64,000 nucleotides of DNA, taken from JAHEJX01 sp041605955 (GTDB taxonomy: Bacteria; Actinomycetota; Acidimicrobiia; Spongiisociales; UBA5794). Position numbers and translations under genes: made by a program. The DNA is taken from contig JBFIXI010000012.1 of the NCBI GenBank assembly GCA_041605955.1, positions 15,000 through 78,999 of the forward strand, in the 5' to 3' direction. The notes below the pieces were generated by a model. The model was not told where the DNA came from, ran no database searches, and was given only the letters and a program-made list of their open reading frames with translations. Numbering within the stretch: the first letter of the stretch is position 1; the number at the start of each line of letters is the position of its first letter. This document shows positions 61,534 through 64,000 of this stretch, piece after piece.

Positions 61534-62343
61534 GTGGGCCTTCCGGAGTTCGTCATCGTCGGCGCTCAGAAGTCCGGAACCACGACGCTGGCTTACTGGC
61601 TACGACATCATTCGAAGATCGCACTTGCCGCGGGCGTGCGTTTCTTCGACCTCCATTACCACCGGGGCATGAGCTGGTATGCGTCGCAGCTGCCGGAATC
61701 GCCCGGGAAGAAGATCGGCGAGGTGGCGCCGAGCTATTCCTATCACGCAAAGGCCATCGAGCGGATGGCGGCGCATTTGCCGGAGTTGCGGCTGGTGATG
61801 GTGCTCCGTAACCCGATCGATCGTGCCTACAGCCACTATTGGCACAACCGAGCCCGGGGCACGGAGTCGCTGAGTTTCGAGGACGCCCTCGACGCCGAGC
61901 CGGACCGGATCAGCGGAGGGGACGACGACCGCCTTCGGTATTCGTACGTCGATCGCGGGAGATACAGCGAGCAGGTGGAACGCATCCTCCAGTTCTACCC
62001 GCGCGCTTCTCTCGGTGTCCTCGCATTCGAGGATCTCGCAGCGCGTCCCGCGCACCTCTTCGCTGCCGCCTGCAGCACGATCGGGGTAGCTCCTGAGCCG
62101 ATTGCGGTTGACACCACTCGCACGGTCAACCCATATGTCGAGTACCGGTGGCAACGGCTGCGTCCGCTGGTTCGCCAACTGCCGGAACCGCTAGCAACGC
62201 TGGCCGGACGCCTCAACACACGGCGCGGAGTCGGGTACCCACCGATGGAAGATGCAGTGCGGGGCCGGTTGCGCGCTAGCTTTGCGCCCGAGCCTGCCAA
62301 GCTCGAGGCCCTGCTCGGACAGGAGTTCCCCCAATGGCGATAG
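61534..62343 (+). CDS. Sulfotransferase
   Basis: A 269-residue PAPS-dependent transferase. The 5'-phosphosulfate loop is IVGAQKSGTTTLAYWL, and the 3'-phosphate motif LRNPIDRAYSHYWH includes the conserved Arg and Ser. It should transfer sulfate to a carbohydrate or lipid hydroxyl. GTG start. A second sulfotransferase follows, then a flippase, so a sulfated surface polysaccharide or glycolipid is a reasonable guess. Confidence 0.85.
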   Translation: MGLPEFVIVGAQKSGTTTLAYWLRHHSKIALAAGVRFFDLHYHRGMSWYASQLPESPGKKIGEVAPSYSYHAKAIERMAAHLPELRLVMVLRNPIDRAYSHYWHNRARGTESLSFEDALDAEPDRISGGDDDRLRYSYVDRGRYSEQVERILQFYPRASLGVLAFEDLAARPAHLFAAACSTIGVAPEPIAVDTTRTVNPYVEYRWQRLRPLVRQLPEPLATLAGRLNTRRGVGYPPMEDAVRGRLRASFAPEPAKLEALLGQEFPQWR

Positions 62344-62386
62344 ACGCAACTCGACGTGGTTCTGCCCGCGTCGTTGCCGGGACCGC

Positions 62387-63394
62387 GTGGCGGCCCGGCA
62401 GCTGCTCATCGTCGACCCTGCTGTGACGTCGCCTATCGGCGGTGCGCCGTGGTTGTTCATCGTGGGAGCACCGCGATCCGGGACCACGCTGTTGCGCGCC
62501 ATGCTCGATTCCCATCCCCTGGTGGCGGTGCCGTTCGAGTCGCACTTCATTCCACCGATGTTGGAGCTTGCCGGTGAAATCGAGGCGGACCCGGGGCGGG
62601 AGATCGAGAGGTATTGCGACGCACTCGAATCGATGGACCGGTTTCGGGCATGGGAGTTACCAATTGAGACGGTCGAAGAAGCGATTCGACGAGATGCACC
62701 ACCCCACGACGTGCCCCAGATGCTGCGCGCCACCTACCGAGCTTGGGCCAATATCAGAGGTAAGGCGCGCTATGCGGACAAGACCCCGGAGTACGCCCTC
62801 GCGATAAGGCGCATCGCCGCCGCATTCGACGAAGCACGGTTCGTTCACCTGATTCGCGACGGGCGGAACGTCGCATGCTCATATCTCGACACCGGCGTTG
62901 GCCCCGACACGATCGAGGGAGCCGCAGTGATGTGGTCGCGTCATGTCGAGTCCGCCCGAGCGGCCGGTGGCGCGCTGGGACCGAGCCGCTACCTCGAGAT
63001 GCGTTATGAACGCCTTGTGGACGACCCCGAAACCGAGCTGCGCAGGCTTTGTGCGCTGGCTGAGATCGCGTACACGCCATCCATGCTCGAGTACCCGGCC
63101 AACGCGGCGAACCTGTTGGCGGGCGCTAAGCAGCCTCATGCCCATTCCGGTATTCGGCAGCCGCCGCAGCGCGGTATGCGCGACTTTCGACGTGAGCTGT
63201 CTGCCGGCGACCTCTTTGTGTTCGAGAGCCGGGTCGGGCCGCTCCTCACCGAGCTGGGATACGTGAGGGCTGTGCCGCCGCGGTGGACGCGTCACCTCCA
63301 TCGGAGCCGGCACGTCTCGCGTGCAATGCTGCGCCGGGCACGCTCTCAGGTGCGCAGGCTGCCGAGCCTGTCCCCGCGCCGCGCCAAGAGCTGA
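62387..63394 (+). CDS. Sulfotransferase family protein
   Basis: A 335-residue protein of the sulfotransferase-3 type. The PAPS loop is IVGAPRSGTTLLRAML; HLIRDGRNVACSYL is the 3'-phosphate motif. The last ~40 residues are Arg-rich. The start is uncertain: GTG 62387 is chosen because it follows the first sulfotransferase stop by 43 bp; GTG 62423 is also possible. The substrate is unknown; see the neighbouring gene. Confidence 0.8.
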   Translation: MAARQLLIVDPAVTSPIGGAPWLFIVGAPRSGTTLLRAMLDSHPLVAVPFESHFIPPMLELAGEIEADPGREIERYCDALESMDRFRAWELPIETVEEAIRRDAPPHDVPQMLRATYRAWANIRGKARYADKTPEYALAIRRIAAAFDEARFVHLIRDGRNVACSYLDTGVGPDTIEGAAVMWSRHVESARAAGGALGPSRYLEMRYERLVDDPETELRRLCALAEIAYTPSMLEYPANAANLLAGAKQPHAHSGIRQPPQRGMRDFRRELSAGDLFVFESRVGPLLTELGYVRAVPPRWTRHLHRSRHVSRAMLRRARSQVRRLPSLSPRRAKS

Positions 63395-63412
63395 TCTGCG
63401 CCCGGGTCAGTA

Positions 63413-64000
63413 TCACTGCATCCGGTGCGGCATGATGAAAGACCTGAGGTCCCGCAACCATCCGCGGAATGCCGGTCGATGCATCAGGAGCCCGCTAGCC
63501 AGGTAGGTGGCAGCGCCTGCGGCGACTTGCACGAGCAGCCGTAGCGGTCGGCCGGCGCCCTGGGTCAAGGATTGAGCCGCGGCGATCGCTGGAAGCATGG
63601 CGAGTGTCGGCAGCAATGCCGGGCGCACTGCGGCAGCCAGCTGAGATGGCTGCACGCGCAAATACTGCTTGGCCATGATGATGCTGGTCAACGTCGCCAG
63701 CACAGATCCGACCACGACTGCGAACGCGACTCCCACTAGGCCTTCTCCGCGGAGGGCGTAGGCAGGTATCAGAAATCCGATCAGCCGCACGCCGTTGAAG
63801 ACGGCCGGTACCATGGACCGACCGGCGGCCGTAAATGCAGTCGCGAAGATCGCGTTCACAGACTCGATCGCGGCGCCGACGGCAAGGATCGACAGTGGGG
63901 TGATCGAATCTTGCCAACCGGAGCCGAAGAGTACGGGCACGAGCGACTCCGCGATCGCCCCGATGCCGATCAACGCGGGATAGGCAAGCAAGACAGTGAA
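63413..64000 (-). CDS. Polysaccharide flippase family protein, C-terminal part (runs off the window)
   Basis: The last ~195 residues of a multi-helix protein of the Wzx/MATE-like (MOP) family: LLAYPALIGIGAIAESLVPVLFGSGW is the typical helix pair with the FG.W motif, followed by more helices and a cytosolic tail. It would flip lipid-linked sugars across the membrane. The N-terminal half lies beyond base 64000. It is convergent with the sulfotransferases. Confidence 0.82.
   Translation of the reverse strand, partial: FTVLLAYPALIGIGAIAESLVPVLFGSGWQDSITPLSILAVGAAIESVNAIFATAFTAAGRSMVPAVFNGVRLIGFLIPAYALRGEGLVGVAFAVVVGSVLATLTSIIMAKQYLRVQPSQLAAAVRPALLPTLAMLPAIAAAQSLTQGAGRPLRLLVQVAAGAATYLASGLLMHRPAFRGWLRDLRSFIMPHRMQ

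Overview
The window is high-GC chromosomal DNA packed with short-gap and ATGA/GTGA/TGATG-overlapping operons. Its gene content points to an actinobacterium: F420-type oxidoreductases (LLM class and Ddn-like), a DUF3040 protein, a three-gene pntAa-pntAb-pntB transhydrogenase, frequent GTG/TTG starts and secreted proteins with long Thr/Ser/Pro linkers. Acidimicrobiia or a related deep lineage is my guess, not something the sequence proves. I see no tRNA, rRNA, CRISPR array, insertion sequence or phage module; this is housekeeping chromosome.

Layout. 1-1.7 kb (-): NAD(P) transhydrogenase behind a palindrome-bearing promoter. 2.1-3.7 kb (+): ECF sigma factor, zinc-finger anti-sigma candidate and MscS-like channel. 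4.0-5.8 kb (+): exported four-repeat protein with a structured leader. 5.8-7.3 kb (-): M1 metallopeptidase lipoprotein. 7.3-13.5 kb (-): branched-chain amino-acid operon ilvBNC-leuAB with two leader-peptide controls. 13.7-15.3 kb (-): frameshifted VOC gene and F420-dependent oxidoreductase. 15.5-21.3 kb (+): queG, phosphoesterase, SRPBCC, ArsA-type ATPase and ROK kinase cluster. 21.4-27.0 kb (+): aminotransferase and the fabD-fabH-fabG-acpP-fabF fatty-acid cluster. 27.0-29.3 kb (-): small membrane and lipoprotein genes and a histidine phosphatase. 29.3-31.5 kb (+): dinB, DUF3040, MerR regulator. 31.5-36.0 kb (-): MoxR-DUF58-transglutaminase module. 36.1-41.4 kb: unknowns, a degenerate resolvase-like protein, a histidine kinase overlapping a secreted protein, and a membrane protein behind twin Rex/CRP-like operators. 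41.5-48.7 kb: Nei glycosylase, HNH nuclease, secreted protein, second ROK kinase, Ddn-like enzyme, and a VTC/DUF4956 pair. 48.7-58.6 kb: cation P-type ATPase with a Ca2+/cation exchanger, CYTH protein, SDR plus iron-sulfur photolyase, patatin and a second exchanger. 58.7-61.4 kb (-): dxs and idi of isoprenoid synthesis. 61.5-64 kb: two sulfotransferases and the end of a polysaccharide flippase.

The most interesting material is regulatory. The ilvC-leuA junction encodes a 22-residue peptide ending Leu-Leu-Leu-Thr whose Leu codons are complementary to the leuA Shine-Dalgarno sequence, which suggests a leucine-sensing translational switch. Upstream of ilvB lies a 10-residue Ile/Leu/Val/Thr-rich leader directly behind a strong promoter and followed by an intrinsic terminator. 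The same operon would thus be controlled twice, once at transcription and once at translation. About a dozen genes have a TANNNT hexamer 6-7 bp before the start codon and no Shine-Dalgarno, so leaderless mRNAs are probably common here.
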